Origin: an uncultured Pseudodesulfovibrio sp.
Lineage (GTDB): Bacteria > Desulfobacterota > Desulfovibrionia > Desulfovibrionales > Desulfovibrionaceae
Direction: 5' to 3'
NCBI RefSeq assembly: GCF_963675635.1
Contig: NZ_OY776488.1
Span: 537,740-601,739 of the forward strand
DNA: 64,000 nucleotides
Notes under the pieces: generated by a model
Told to the model about the DNA's origin: nothing
What the model saw: the letters and a program-made list of their open reading frames with translations, nothing else
The model's database searches: none
In this document: positions 54,119 to 62,818 of the stretch, piece after piece
How positions within the stretch are numbered: position 1 is the stretch's first letter
How the letters are laid out: each line of letters opens with the position of its first letter
Position numbers and translations under genes: made by a program

Positions 54119-54152
54119 GTATGAACATTTTAACCATTGAAGAGTCTTCGCT

Positions 54153-55226
54153 ATGTTGAATATGATTATTAATATTGTTTATGAGTCCTGGCATGTTCTT
54201 GTGGATGCAGGGCCGTATCTTCTTTTTGGTTTTTTTGTAGCTGGGATGCTCAAGGGTTTTGTGCCTGATAAATATATGGCTCGTCATCTTGGTAAAAAGT
54301 CTGTGGGCTCTGTATTCAAGGCGGCAATCATAGGCGTTCCCCTGCCATTGTGTTCGTGCGGTGTCTTGCCCACGGCATTGGGGCTTCGTCGCCAGGGTGC
54401 AAGCAAGGGCGCGACAACGGCCTTCATGATTTCCACTCCTGAAACAGGCGTGGATTCAATGGCGGTGACCTATGCGCTCATTGATCCGATCATGACAATC
54501 ATCCGGCCTGTTGCCGCATCTATTACCGCTGTTTTTGCAGGTGTTCTTGTTAACGCCTTTCCTGACAGGAAGGAACCACTGCCGATGGCGAATGTGGCTG
54601 AGCCTTTGGCAGGGTGTGCAACAGGAGGGTGCGGTTGTGGTCATGACCGTTGCAGTACTGATGAAAAAATGAGCATAGGTGCCAAGTTTCGACTGGGCAT
54701 GAGCTATGCCTTTGGAGAGATGATCGCTGATATCGGACGCTGGTTGTTGGTCGGTGTGGTCATCGCAGGGATCATTTCCGCTGTGGTGCCGTCTGATGCA
54801 CTGGATCAGTATGTGGGGACTGGCTTCTTGTCATATCTTGTCATGCTGGTCGTGGCCTTGCCGCTGTACGTGTGCGCTACGGCATCGACGCCCATAGCGG
54901 CCTCTTTGCTGCTCAAGGGATTGTCCCCAGGCGCAGCCCTTGTGTTTTTGCTTGCCGGTCCTGCCACCAATGGTGCGACGATCACGGTTATGCTCAAGAC
55001 TTTAGGCAAGCGGGCAGCAGGGATGTATGTCTTGTCTATTGTGGTTTGCTCGTTGATGTTGGCTTGGGCCACTGATCTGCTATATACCGCCCTCGGGCTG
55101 GATATTACGGCAGTGGTCGGTGAAGTAACCGAAGTAACCCCGCATTGGCTTGGAGTTACCTCCGCTGTAATCACCCTGCTTCTGGTTGCGTGGAGCTTCA
55201 TGCGCCCCCATTCCCACGATCATTAG
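54153..55226 (+). CDS. SO_0444-family metal efflux permease
   Basis: A 357-residue integral membrane protein with about eight to ten helices. PLPLCSCGVLPTALGLRR (C67, C69) near the N-terminus and the mirrored PLYVCATASTPIAASLLL in the second half form the duplicated core of this permease family, whose members are implicated in copper, zinc or arsenic export. A cytoplasmic loop carries CATGGCGCGHDRC (C155, C160, C162, H164, C167) and the C-terminus ends HSHDH, both likely metal sites. Control by the adjacent ArsR-type repressor is inferred from the shared operator. Confidence 0.9.
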   Translation: MLNMIINIVYESWHVLVDAGPYLLFGFFVAGMLKGFVPDKYMARHLGKKSVGSVFKAAIIGVPLPLCSCGVLPTALGLRRQGASKGATTAFMISTPETGVDSMAVTYALIDPIMTIIRPVAASITAVFAGVLVNAFPDRKEPLPMANVAEPLAGCATGGCGCGHDRCSTDEKMSIGAKFRLGMSYAFGEMIADIGRWLLVGVVIAGIISAVVPSDALDQYVGTGFLSYLVMLVVALPLYVCATASTPIAASLLLKGLSPGAALVFLLAGPATNGATITVMLKTLGKRAAGMYVLSIVVCSLMLAWATDLLYTALGLDITAVVGEVTEVTPHWLGVTSAVITLLLVAWSFMRPHSHDH

Positions 55227-55366
55227 CCCGATATCCCTCTCTTCGTGTCGTCAAAGAGGGGGATTTATACTGGTTGAGTATGTTTTTTGTTTAAATTAAG
55301 CTTCTTACAATATATTAAATATGTGATAAGTCCTATCCGAAATTAATACATTTCGGAGTGTGTTCC

Positions 55367-55984
55367 ATGAGATCAAGCGTTCTTTTGAGTTGTGTTTGCC
55401 TTTTGATGTTATGCGGTTGCAACGGCAAGCAAGTTAACCCGCAAATTTATAGGGCTTCCGGTAGTCCTTCGTACTCCATGACGGATGATTTTGTGTATAC
55501 GGGCAGTCCTACATGGAATGAGAGTGCGTGCTGTAGCGGTCCTGTATGTCAGCCTTTTCATGCGTCGGCTGATGTGAAATCATTTGTCGATACGTATGTT
55601 GTTGCTCCAACCGATAAAATCCCTGTTGAAGTTTGCGTCTTTATAAGAAAAAAGAGTGCCAAATCTCGAGCGCGGTGGCAGGCGATGGATGGAAATAAGA
55701 TTTCGATTGATGGAAAAGAGTATAGTGAAAATTTCGGATTTTACGATCTGAAAGAACATGGACTCAATAATCTTGTTGCAAAGTACCTGTCTGAGCAGGG
55801 ATATACTGCAACAGGACGAGGATATCTCGTGTATTTGGTCACGCGAAATGTGAATACCAGATGGCAAATGACAATTATGTATGCGTATAATTTTGAATAT
55901 CTGCCGGTTGAGGCCACAAAGAGTGAAGAGGCCTTGAGAGATTTTCTCAGAAAACAGTTTAGCGAGCGGATTACTGTGTCGTAG
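55367..55984 (+). CDS. Probable lipoprotein of unknown function
   Basis: A 205-residue protein beginning MRSSVLLSCVCLLMLCGC, a lipoprotein signal with cysteine expected after LCG (about residue 18), so it should be membrane-anchored in the periplasm. The next segment has ESACCSGPVC, a cysteine pair that may form a disulfide or bind metal. The C-terminal half (GYTATGRGYLVYLVTRNVNTRW) is beta-rich. I do not recognise the family. GGAG lies nine bases upstream of the ATG. Confidence 0.75.
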   Translation: MRSSVLLSCVCLLMLCGCNGKQVNPQIYRASGSPSYSMTDDFVYTGSPTWNESACCSGPVCQPFHASADVKSFVDTYVVAPTDKIPVEVCVFIRKKSAKSRARWQAMDGNKISIDGKEYSENFGFYDLKEHGLNNLVAKYLSEQGYTATGRGYLVYLVTRNVNTRWQMTIMYAYNFEYLPVEATKSEEALRDFLRKQFSERITVS

Positions 55985-56092
55985 CAGTATTTCTGAAGTG
56001 GTAAATAATGGGCGAAGGGGGGCACCTCTTCGCCTTTTCTTTCTTTTTTGTGCATGGTAAAGGCATCGTCGAAACCAAGAGGGAAGATATCA

Positions 56093-57019
56093 ATGAAAAA
56101 AATCTGTATAGCCATCGCCTTGCTGCTGTTAATGAATGTATCCGCTCACGCGGAAAATATGAAGATTCGATTCGGCATTCTTCCGGTCATCGACACGCTG
56201 CCCTTGCAGGTGGGCGTTCAGGACGGCCTTTTTGAAAAATACGGTATCGATGTGGAGTTGATCCGTTTTGCGTCTGCTTTGGAGCGCGACACTGCTATGC
56301 AGGCCGGTCAGCTTGATGGGTATTTCGGCGATCTCGTCGCAACGTATCTGCTCATTAATCAGGGAGTACCAATGCGTATCGCCCTGACTTCCTGGCGTAC
56401 GACACCCGACTATCCCATGTTTGGCATCGCGTTGTCTCCGGCCAACAAGGATCGTGATCTAGGCGACATGAAAGGCCGTACCCTCGGTTTATCCAAGTCA
56501 ACCGTGATGGAATATCTCGCTGACAAGATGGAAGACGCTCTTGGGGTTAATCGTGGTCATTTCTCCAAAATTGAAATTAAGAAACTTCCCATTCGGCTCC
56601 AAATGCTCATGACAGATCAGGTGGACAGCGCCTTGCTGCCTGAGCCGTTGCTTTCTCTGGCCCGTCTCAAGGGCGGCGGCCTTTTGGCAACCGCCGAGAA
56701 ACTCGATATGCCTCTGACAGTTCTTTGTCTCCACGAGAAATATTTTGCTGACGATGCCGAAGGATATGCCAGGTTCATATTGGCATATAAAGAGGCTGTG
56801 CAACGTCTGGCTGATTCGCCGGAAACGTATCGTCCTCTCATGGCAAAAACCTGCCGTATTCCCAAACCGCTGATGTCCGAGTTCCCGGTATACCCGTATC
56901 CCATGCCCTCACTGCCGTCTGCTGCCGAACTGAATGAAGTCCAGACATGGATGGTTGAAAAGGGATTGCTCAAGGTTAAAGTGCCGGATGAGACAGCACT
57001 CTCTCCGGTTATCCCATAG
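56093..57019 (+). CDS. ABC transporter substrate-binding protein (NMT1/SsuA type)
   Basis: A 308-residue periplasmic binding protein. Signal peptide MKKICIAIALLLLMNVSAHA is followed by IRFGILPVIDTLPLQVGVQD and GIDVELIRFASALER, the two-lobed NMT1-like fold of nitrate, alkanesulfonate, taurine or hydroxymethylpyrimidine transporters. There is no N-terminal cysteine, so it is soluble. The GGGAAG site selects ATG 56093. It begins the unit with the ATPase and permease downstream; the ligand cannot be deduced. Confidence 0.92.
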   Translation: MKKICIAIALLLLMNVSAHAENMKIRFGILPVIDTLPLQVGVQDGLFEKYGIDVELIRFASALERDTAMQAGQLDGYFGDLVATYLLINQGVPMRIALTSWRTTPDYPMFGIALSPANKDRDLGDMKGRTLGLSKSTVMEYLADKMEDALGVNRGHFSKIEIKKLPIRLQMLMTDQVDSALLPEPLLSLARLKGGGLLATAEKLDMPLTVLCLHEKYFADDAEGYARFILAYKEAVQRLADSPETYRPLMAKTCRIPKPLMSEFPVYPYPMPSLPSAAELNEVQTWMVEKGLLKVKVPDETALSPVIP

Positions 57020-57022
57020 CGT

Positions 57023-57757
57023 ATGCTGACGGCTGAAAATCTGGGCAAATTGTATGACGGGCAGGCCGTTCTTGAAAATGTTTCCTTCTCTCTCGGGCAG
57101 GAGGAGACTTTGGCTGTTGTCGGGCCTTCCGGTTGCGGCAAGACGACCTTGCTTTATCTGCTGAGCGGACTGGCTTCGCCCGATACGGGGCGTGCCTTGC
57201 TTGAAGGACGTTCAATTGATGCGCCGTCTTCTGATATTTCAATTATTTTGCAGGATTATGGTCTCTTGCCGTGGCGCAATGTTATAGACAATGTAGCCCT
57301 TGGTCTTAAAGTGCAGGGAGTGGGCAGGAAAGAACGTTTGGCCCTTGCCCGTGAACAGTTGACCGAGGTGGGCATTGTCGGTCGAGACCATGATTATCCT
57401 GCCAATCTGAGTGGTGGTGAGCAGCAGCGCGTAGCCATTGCCCGTGCATTTGTTACAAGACCCCGCCTCATGCTGCTGGACGAACCCTTTTCCTCGCTGG
57501 ATGCCCTGACGCGTGAAAGGTTGCAACGAGCCTTGCTCGACGTCTGGAAGGTGCGCAAGGTGCCGTTTGTTCTGGTCACGCACTCTCTGGAAGAAGCTGT
57601 GGTGCTCGGCAAACGGATCATGGTCATGTCAGGTCGTCCGGCCAGCCCTGTGGCGGTGTTTGATAACCCCGGATTCGGCGATGCGTCCATCCGTGACACC
57701 GAGGCGTGCTTTTCTCTCCTGAAAGAACTCAGGCATACTGTGGAGGATCTATGGTAG
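57023..57757 (+). CDS. ABC transporter ATP-binding protein (NrtD/SsuB/TauB type)
   Basis: A 244-residue cytoplasmic ATPase. Walker A is GPSGCGKTTLLYLLSG, signature LSGGEQQRVAIARA, Walker B LMLLDEPFSSLD and the H-loop VTHSLEEAV; the Q-loop is in LQDYGLLPWRNV, typical for the nitrate/sulfonate subfamily. It starts three bases after the binding-protein stop and overlaps the permease start by seven bases. Confidence 0.95.
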   Translation: MLTAENLGKLYDGQAVLENVSFSLGQEETLAVVGPSGCGKTTLLYLLSGLASPDTGRALLEGRSIDAPSSDISIILQDYGLLPWRNVIDNVALGLKVQGVGRKERLALAREQLTEVGIVGRDHDYPANLSGGEQQRVAIARAFVTRPRLMLLDEPFSSLDALTRERLQRALLDVWKVRKVPFVLVTHSLEEAVVLGKRIMVMSGRPASPVAVFDNPGFGDASIRDTEACFSLLKELRHTVEDLW

Positions 57758-58515
57758 GCCTGTGCAAAGCATGTCTGCGATATGGACTGGTCATTCTCGC
57801 TATCGGCGTGCTCTGGAAGCTCGCAGCAATAGGGATGGGTGGTGTCATATTGCCGCATCCGGAAGATGCTTTTCTGGCCTTTTTAGCGGCCATGATAACC
57901 CGTGAGTTCTGGGAACATTTTTTTGTCAGCGGGTATCGTACGGTTATGGCAATGATACTTGCGTGGGGCACGGCCTTTCCTCTCGGGTTACTTATGGGAA
58001 GTATGAAGCGGGTGGACGCTGTATTCGCTCCATTTGTTTTTTTGACATATCCCATTCCGAAAATTGTATTGCTGCCGGTGTTTCTGCTCCTGCTGGGGTT
58101 GGGCGACGGTGCGAAGATAGCCATGATCGGGTTGATCCTCGGGTATCAGATACTTGTCACGACCCGGGATGGCGTGCGCTCCATTCATCCGAAATATTTT
58201 GATTCTGTCCGGTCTCTTGGTGGCTCTCGCATGGATGTGCTGCGTGAGGTGCTGCTTCCGGCGGCGTTACCGCATGGGTTCACTGCCCTGCGTCTGGGGA
58301 CAGGCGTGGCCGTAGCGGTACTCTTTTTTGTAGAATCTTTTGCCACGACCAGAGGGCTGGGCTATATGATAATGGATGCTTGGGGAGCCATGGATTATCT
58401 GACCATGTTCTCAGGTATTTTGGGTATGAGTATGATGGGTGCGGCTTTGTATGAAATTGCTAATTTTCTCGAGCGCAGGGCGTGCAAGTGGATGTTTCTG
58501 CGCATCAAAGAATAA
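57751..58515 (+). CDS. ABC transporter permease (SsuC/TauC type)
   Basis: A 254-residue inner-membrane permease with about six helices. The EAA-like coupling loop reads FDSVRSLGGSRMDVLREVLLPAALP. The hydrophobic start VGLCKACLRYGLVILAIGVLWKL and the later TYPIPKIVLLPVFLLLLGLG match the NitT/TauT family. The ATG overlaps the ATPase stop; upstream frame belongs to that gene. The three genes form a complete importer. Confidence 0.93.
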   Translation: MVGLCKACLRYGLVILAIGVLWKLAAIGMGGVILPHPEDAFLAFLAAMITREFWEHFFVSGYRTVMAMILAWGTAFPLGLLMGSMKRVDAVFAPFVFLTYPIPKIVLLPVFLLLLGLGDGAKIAMIGLILGYQILVTTRDGVRSIHPKYFDSVRSLGGSRMDVLREVLLPAALPHGFTALRLGTGVAVAVLFFVESFATTRGLGYMIMDAWGAMDYLTMFSGILGMSMMGAALYEIANFLERRACKWMFLRIKE

Positions 58516-58530
58516 CCGGAGGAGAAGGTT

Positions 58531-59499
58531 CTGTCTTCCACCAAACTTGAATTTAACGACGGACATATGGCGAGCCAGCTTTTCGGGCCGCATAATCAGC
58601 ACCTGAAATTGCTCGGCGAACGCATTGGTGTGACCATTGAAAGTCGCGGAAATGCGGTGGTTATTGATGCACCCGAAGGGGAGGAAGCCAAGGCTGATCT
58701 TGCCAGTCAGGTGTTGTCACAACTCTATACAATGATCCAAAGGGGCAAATCCGTGCATCCGCAGGATGTGGATTTTGCCTGTCGCATACTTGAGCGTCAA
58801 CCGACCGCTGATGTCGGCGAGGTCTTCAAGGGTGATGTCTATACGACCTCCGGCAAGCGAACCGTGTCTCCCAAGTCGTTGAATCAGCGTGAGTATCTGG
58901 ACGCCATCAAGGACTCCGATATGACGTTCGGCATTGGTCCGGCAGGGACGGGCAAGACGTATCTGGCGGTTGCCATGGCTGTGGGCGCACTCGCCCGGCG
59001 TGAAGTCAAACGCATCGTGTTGACGCGTCCGGCAGTCGAAGCCGGTGAAAAACTTGGTTTCTTGCCGGGTGATCTGGCGGAAAAGATTAATCCGTATCTG
59101 CGGCCACTGTATGACGCACTGCATGACATGCTCGATTTTGCCAAGGTACAGGACTATCAGGAAGCGGGTATCATAGAGATTGCGCCATTGGCTTTCATGC
59201 GAGGACGGACGCTTAACGACGCTTTCATCATTCTGGATGAAGCGCAGAACACCACGCCCGAGCAAATGAAGATGTTTTTGACCCGTCTTGGATTCGGTTC
59301 CAAAGCCGTTATTACGGGTGATGTCACCCAGATCGATTTGCCTATTCATGCCAAGTCCGGGTTGCTGCAGGCTCGGAAGATATTAGGTGGTGTCAAGGGT
59401 GTGAAATTTATGAATTTTGATGAACATGATGTCATCCGCCATCCTTTGGTAGGCCGGATTGTTCGGGCCTATGACGTTCATGAAGCGAGTGGGAAGTAA
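58531..59499 (+). CDS. phoH: PhoH-family ATPase (PhoL), likely non-AUG start
   Basis: A 322-residue (from CTG 58531) P-loop protein of the PhoH/YbeZ family, which pairs with YbeY in RNA metabolism. Walker A is GPAGTGKTYLAVAMA and Walker B-like FIILDEAQNTTPEQMKMFL. The homologous N-terminus xTKLEFNDGHMASQLFGP is preceded by CTG with a perfect GGAGGAG six bases upstream; the first ATG (58567) would remove the KLEFND segment and has no ribosome site. The choice of CTG is an inference. ybeY follows at once. Confidence 0.9.
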   Translation: MSSTKLEFNDGHMASQLFGPHNQHLKLLGERIGVTIESRGNAVVIDAPEGEEAKADLASQVLSQLYTMIQRGKSVHPQDVDFACRILERQPTADVGEVFKGDVYTTSGKRTVSPKSLNQREYLDAIKDSDMTFGIGPAGTGKTYLAVAMAVGALARREVKRIVLTRPAVEAGEKLGFLPGDLAEKINPYLRPLYDALHDMLDFAKVQDYQEAGIIEIAPLAFMRGRTLNDAFIILDEAQNTTPEQMKMFLTRLGFGSKAVITGDVTQIDLPIHAKSGLLQARKILGGVKGVKFMNFDEHDVIRHPLVGRIVRAYDVHEASGK

Positions 59500-59503
59500 T
59501 TCC

Positions 59504-59980
59504 ATGGGCAGCGCGGTCAGGATTGTCAGCAAAGTAAGGCTCGATCCTCAATTTCCCTTATCCAAACGGGAATTGGAGACATTGTCGGCTATTCTTCTTG
59601 AGTCTCTTGGGCTGGAAGGAAGAACATTCTCCCTGACACTGGTTGATGATCGTGAAATCGCTCTGGTGAATGCGGAGTTTCTTGGTTGTACGGGGCCGAC
59701 CAACATCCTCAGCTTTCCTGATGCAGGGGAGGAAGGCGTGGAAATGGTTGTTGCAGATGAAGACGGCAGTTCCCTTGGGGAACTCGTGTTGTCCGTTGAT
59801 ACTTTGGCGCGTGAGACCCAATTGTACGGTCAGCAACCACTGGAACATCTGGCGCGATTACTGGCGCATGGATTACTGCATCTCGCAGGTTTTGATCATA
59901 GCGATGAAATGTTTGACCTGACTGATGGAGCGGTAGACCGAGTGCTGCTTGAATACGGCGAAATGGATAGTGGAGAATAA
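59504..59980 (+). CDS. ybeY: Endoribonuclease YbeY
   Basis: A 158-residue zinc endoribonuclease acting in 16S rRNA 3' processing and quality control. The zinc ligands are in HGLLHLAGFDH, and the preceding TNILSFPD and LGELVLSVD stretches are standard. GGGAAG at the end of phoH lies six bases before the ATG. Adjacent phoH and downstream gene form a run with almost no spacing. Confidence 0.93.
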   Translation: MGSAVRIVSKVRLDPQFPLSKRELETLSAILLESLGLEGRTFSLTLVDDREIALVNAEFLGCTGPTNILSFPDAGEEGVEMVVADEDGSSLGELVLSVDTLARETQLYGQQPLEHLARLLAHGLLHLAGFDHSDEMFDLTDGAVDRVLLEYGEMDSGE

Positions 59981-59982
59981 GT

Positions 59983-61557
59983 ATGGCGAAAGTGAAGCAT
60001 CTACGCGGGAAGGAACTCTACCAACTTGTTTTTTACGGGGTAATTCTTGTCGTGGCGGCTGTTGGAACTTTGGCCTATTGGGGGGTGAGGGAAATTCGCC
60101 GTGATGCGGCCATGGTTGCTGTGGAAAGCTCGGCTCGGGGGTTGTCCGGTGCTGTTACGGTTTTGCTCAATGCCGTCAGGAATTCAAACGATGAAATCAG
60201 TGACGGGACATTTTCCAGTCTCAAGCCTCAGACTTTGCGCAAGGAATTTCGTGATTTGTTTTCCAAGCACTCGACAGTAAAAGCGATTCTGGTCAGTGAC
60301 GGGCAAGGGTTGAAGTACATGCTTGCAAGACGCGGTATGGGAATCGTGGAGGGTGTACCCGGTGAGGACAATCATTCGTCGATGAAATGGACCATGTTCA
60401 AAGGTGATGGGACAATCGACACCGCTTTCAACGGGTGGGCTTTGGATAGAGCCTCGGTAGATCGTGTATTGTCTGACGAATTTTCCTATCTTAAACCAGG
60501 AGAGGTTAACTGGCGAAGTGCCAGTCGTGCTTTTAATGCTCGAGAATCTTTGGTGTCGGCGTCTTCGCTGATGGAGACCGTGCAGGGAAGAAAGGTCATG
60601 GTTTCTTTTGCATTCCCAGTCTCTGGTGTGGTCTCTCAACTGGGTGGCGCAGAAAGAGGCGGAGCAGAACGAGTTTTCTTATACTGGAACAATGGAACAG
60701 CGTTGCCTGTAACAGGGCTGGGAGCCGGAGAAACAGGAAGCAACCCTACAAGCAGGGCTCTTGCTGCTACAGAGATTACTGATTCTGTTATTTCCAAAGC
60801 CGTTTCCGGATTGGCTGCCGTTGGTGACGTGCCGAGGACACCGTTCCCGTTTACTGTCGAAGGTGAAGTCTGGTGGACTTACGCGTTACCGCTTTCAATC
60901 TTTGGTGACACCATGTCTTTGGGTGTGGCTGTGCCCCGGCGGAACGTGGTCTCTACGCTGACCAGTGACACTTTTCTGCAGGCGGGAGCGACCATATTGA
61001 TTGTCGCCGCGGCTTTGATACTGTTCATATTGCATCGGAATCGCAGTCGCATTGAAGCCCTTGGTTTGCGGCGGGAGGCCGCTGAAAACGATGATGATGT
61101 GCTTGCCTTGATCGCATCGGGTGAAAATGGACGTTTGGAATTCAAGCAGACACTCAGATTCAATCTCAAGTCAGAAAAGAACGGACGTGAAATAGAACAC
61201 GCCAGCCTGAAAACCGTCTCCGCCTTCATGAATTCGGATGGTGGAACATTATTGATTGGAGTGGCAGATGATGGGACTGTCACCGGGTTTGCAGAAGATC
61301 AGTTCGGGACTGGGGACCATGCTCTTCTTCATTTCAATAATTTGGTCAATCAACATATTGGCCCGGAGTTTTCGCGATATATTGATGCGGCGATCATCCC
61401 TGTTCATGGGCAGGATGTCTTGCGTATTCATTGCATCCCGGCTCCGGTTCCGGCCGTTCTGGATATGAAGAAGGGTGAAGAGTTTTATGTTAGAAGTGGA
61501 CCGGCCAGTCGTAGTTTGAGTCTGAGTCAGTTTTACGAGTGGCTTAAAGATCATTAG
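59983..61557 (+). CDS. Membrane-anchored AlbA_2 (Schlafen-type) domain protein
   Basis: A 524-residue protein with a transmembrane segment at about 12-32, an exported domain of roughly 290 residues, a second transmembrane segment at about 330-352 (TILIVAAALILFIL) and a cytoplasmic AlbA_2/Schlafen domain from about 375 (ENGRLEFKQTLRFNLK, AFMNSDGGTLLIGVADDG, FYVRSGPASRSLS). The exported part looks like a dCache or CHASE-type sensor, though weakly. AlbA_2 domains bind nucleic acids or ATP-like ligands; joining one to a transmembrane sensor is unusual. It begins two bases after ybeY. Function unknown. Confidence 0.85.
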   Translation: MAKVKHLRGKELYQLVFYGVILVVAAVGTLAYWGVREIRRDAAMVAVESSARGLSGAVTVLLNAVRNSNDEISDGTFSSLKPQTLRKEFRDLFSKHSTVKAILVSDGQGLKYMLARRGMGIVEGVPGEDNHSSMKWTMFKGDGTIDTAFNGWALDRASVDRVLSDEFSYLKPGEVNWRSASRAFNARESLVSASSLMETVQGRKVMVSFAFPVSGVVSQLGGAERGGAERVFLYWNNGTALPVTGLGAGETGSNPTSRALAATEITDSVISKAVSGLAAVGDVPRTPFPFTVEGEVWWTYALPLSIFGDTMSLGVAVPRRNVVSTLTSDTFLQAGATILIVAAALILFILHRNRSRIEALGLRREAAENDDDVLALIASGENGRLEFKQTLRFNLKSEKNGREIEHASLKTVSAFMNSDGGTLLIGVADDGTVTGFAEDQFGTGDHALLHFNNLVNQHIGPEFSRYIDAAIIPVHGQDVLRIHCIPAPVPAVLDMKKGEEFYVRSGPASRSLSLSQFYEWLKDH

Positions 61558-61895
61558 AACTCTCTGTTCTTTTTGATAAAAGATTTTTGACTGATCTGCT
61601 GTTCGTTTTGTCTCATTTGCGTGCTATTGGTACAAAAGAGTAAAAAAGGATTGTTAAGAGTTCCGTTCTCGGCGAATTGGTTCCCCATGACTGCCTCATG
61701 GGATTCAACATGCTTGCATTTCGTGGGCAGGTGTATTCGGAACTGGTTTTTCAGGCCGACAGCATAGGCCGGAAGCCTTGGCGCACTTCGTTTTTACCGT
61801 TTTTCCTTCTTCCAAATTCCTTTACATTCATAATAATATGGGACACACTCCTGCTCTTTCCCTATTAATGGCAATCGAGATGGAGAAAACGTACG
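61558..61895. other. Intergenic region upstream of argF
   Basis: About 340 bases without a gene. It contains a dyad at 61684-61702 and an A+T-rich tract near 61795-61860 that could hold the argF promoter; no clear pair of boxes was fixed. No terminator hairpin with a T-run was found after the AlbA_2 gene. Confidence 0.5.
61684..61702. promoter_or_regulatory. Inverted repeat upstream of argF
   Basis: CCCATGA and TCATGGG form a perfect 7-base dyad around CTGCC, 193 bases upstream of argF. It has no T-run, so an operator or mRNA hairpin is possible; no match to an ARG box (tnTGAATwwwwATTCAnw) is seen. Confidence 0.35.
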
Positions 61896-62795
61896 ATGCC
61901 CAAACATTTTTTGACCATTCTGGACATCCCTAAGGATGAGGCCAAGCAAGTTCTGCTCAGAGCCAAGGAGATGAAGGACAATAAAGTCCGCACCGATCTC
62001 CTGGCTGGCAAGACTCTGCTTCTGATTTTTGAGAAAGCATCCACCCGGACCCGAGTGTCTTTTGAGGTGGGCGTGCGCCAGCTCGGCGGAGATCCGGTAT
62101 TTATTACCTCCAAGGATTCCCAGCTGGGTCGCAGTGAACCGCTCAAGGATACCGCACGGGTTCTGTCCCGATATGCGGATGGTCTCATCGTGCGAACATT
62201 CGGCCAGGAAAAGTTGGAAACCCTGGTCGAATACGGTGATATCCCGGTGGTCAATGCCCTGACAGATGAGTACCATCCCTGTCAGATCATGGCCGACATG
62301 CTGACCATGTATGAGCGCACTCCGAATCTGGAAGAGATCAAGGTCGCTTGGGTTGGTGATGGTAATAATATGGCACATTCCTTCATCAACGGTGCTGTTA
62401 CTTTCGGATACACTTTAGCGCTGGCGTGTCCTGAGGGGTACGAGCCTGATAAGGGTATCGTAGAAAATGCAGAAAGGCTGGGGGCAAAGATCATCATGAC
62501 CCGTGACCCCGCCGAGGCTGTGCGCGGTGCGCATTACGTCAATACAGACGTTTGGGCATCCATGGGGCAGGAAGAAGAGCAGAAGAAGCGCGAAGTCGCA
62601 TTTGCCGGTTTCGAGGTCAATGCGGCCCTGATGGCCGGAGCTGCTGATAATGCCAAGTTCATGCATTGTCTGCCTGTTCATCGGGGCGAAGAAGTTTCGG
62701 AAGACGTATTTGAAAGTCCGGCCTCCATTGTCTGGGATCAGGCCGAAAACAGATTGCATATGCAGAAAGCCATTCTTGAATGGATATACAAATAG
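61896..62795 (+). CDS. argF: Ornithine carbamoyltransferase
   Basis: A 299-residue cytoplasmic enzyme joining carbamoyl phosphate (from CarB) to ornithine to give citrulline. The carbamoyl-phosphate loop is [13 protein letters not shown] (STRTR), followed by [16 protein letters not shown], the ornithine-binding [11 protein letters not shown] and the [12 protein letters not shown] catalytic motif. GATGGAG lies upstream of the ATG. It is followed by argG after 23 bases. Confidence 0.97.
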   Translation: MPKHFLTILDIPKDEAKQVLLRAKEMKDNKVRTDLLAGKTLLLIFEKASTRTRVSFEVGVRQLGGDPVFITSKDSQLGRSEPLKDTARVLSRYADGLIVRTFGQEKLETLVEYGDIPVVNALTDEYHPCQIMADMLTMYERTPNLEEIKVAWVGDGNNMAHSFINGAVTFGYTLALACPEGYEPDKGIVENAERLGAKIIMTRDPAEAVRGAHYVNTDVWASMGQEEEQKKREVAFAGFEVNAALMAGAADNAKFMHCLPVHRGEEVSEDVFESPASIVWDQAENRLHMQKAILEWIYK

Positions 62796-62818
62796 TCGAG
62801 ATAAGTGAGATATATACC

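Noticed and set aside
56093-58515. Thiamine-pyrimidine identity of the ABC importer with a TPP riboswitch
   Set aside because: The binding protein could be ThiY-like, but no TPP box (CTGAGA...ACCTGA) is seen upstream, so substrate is left open.
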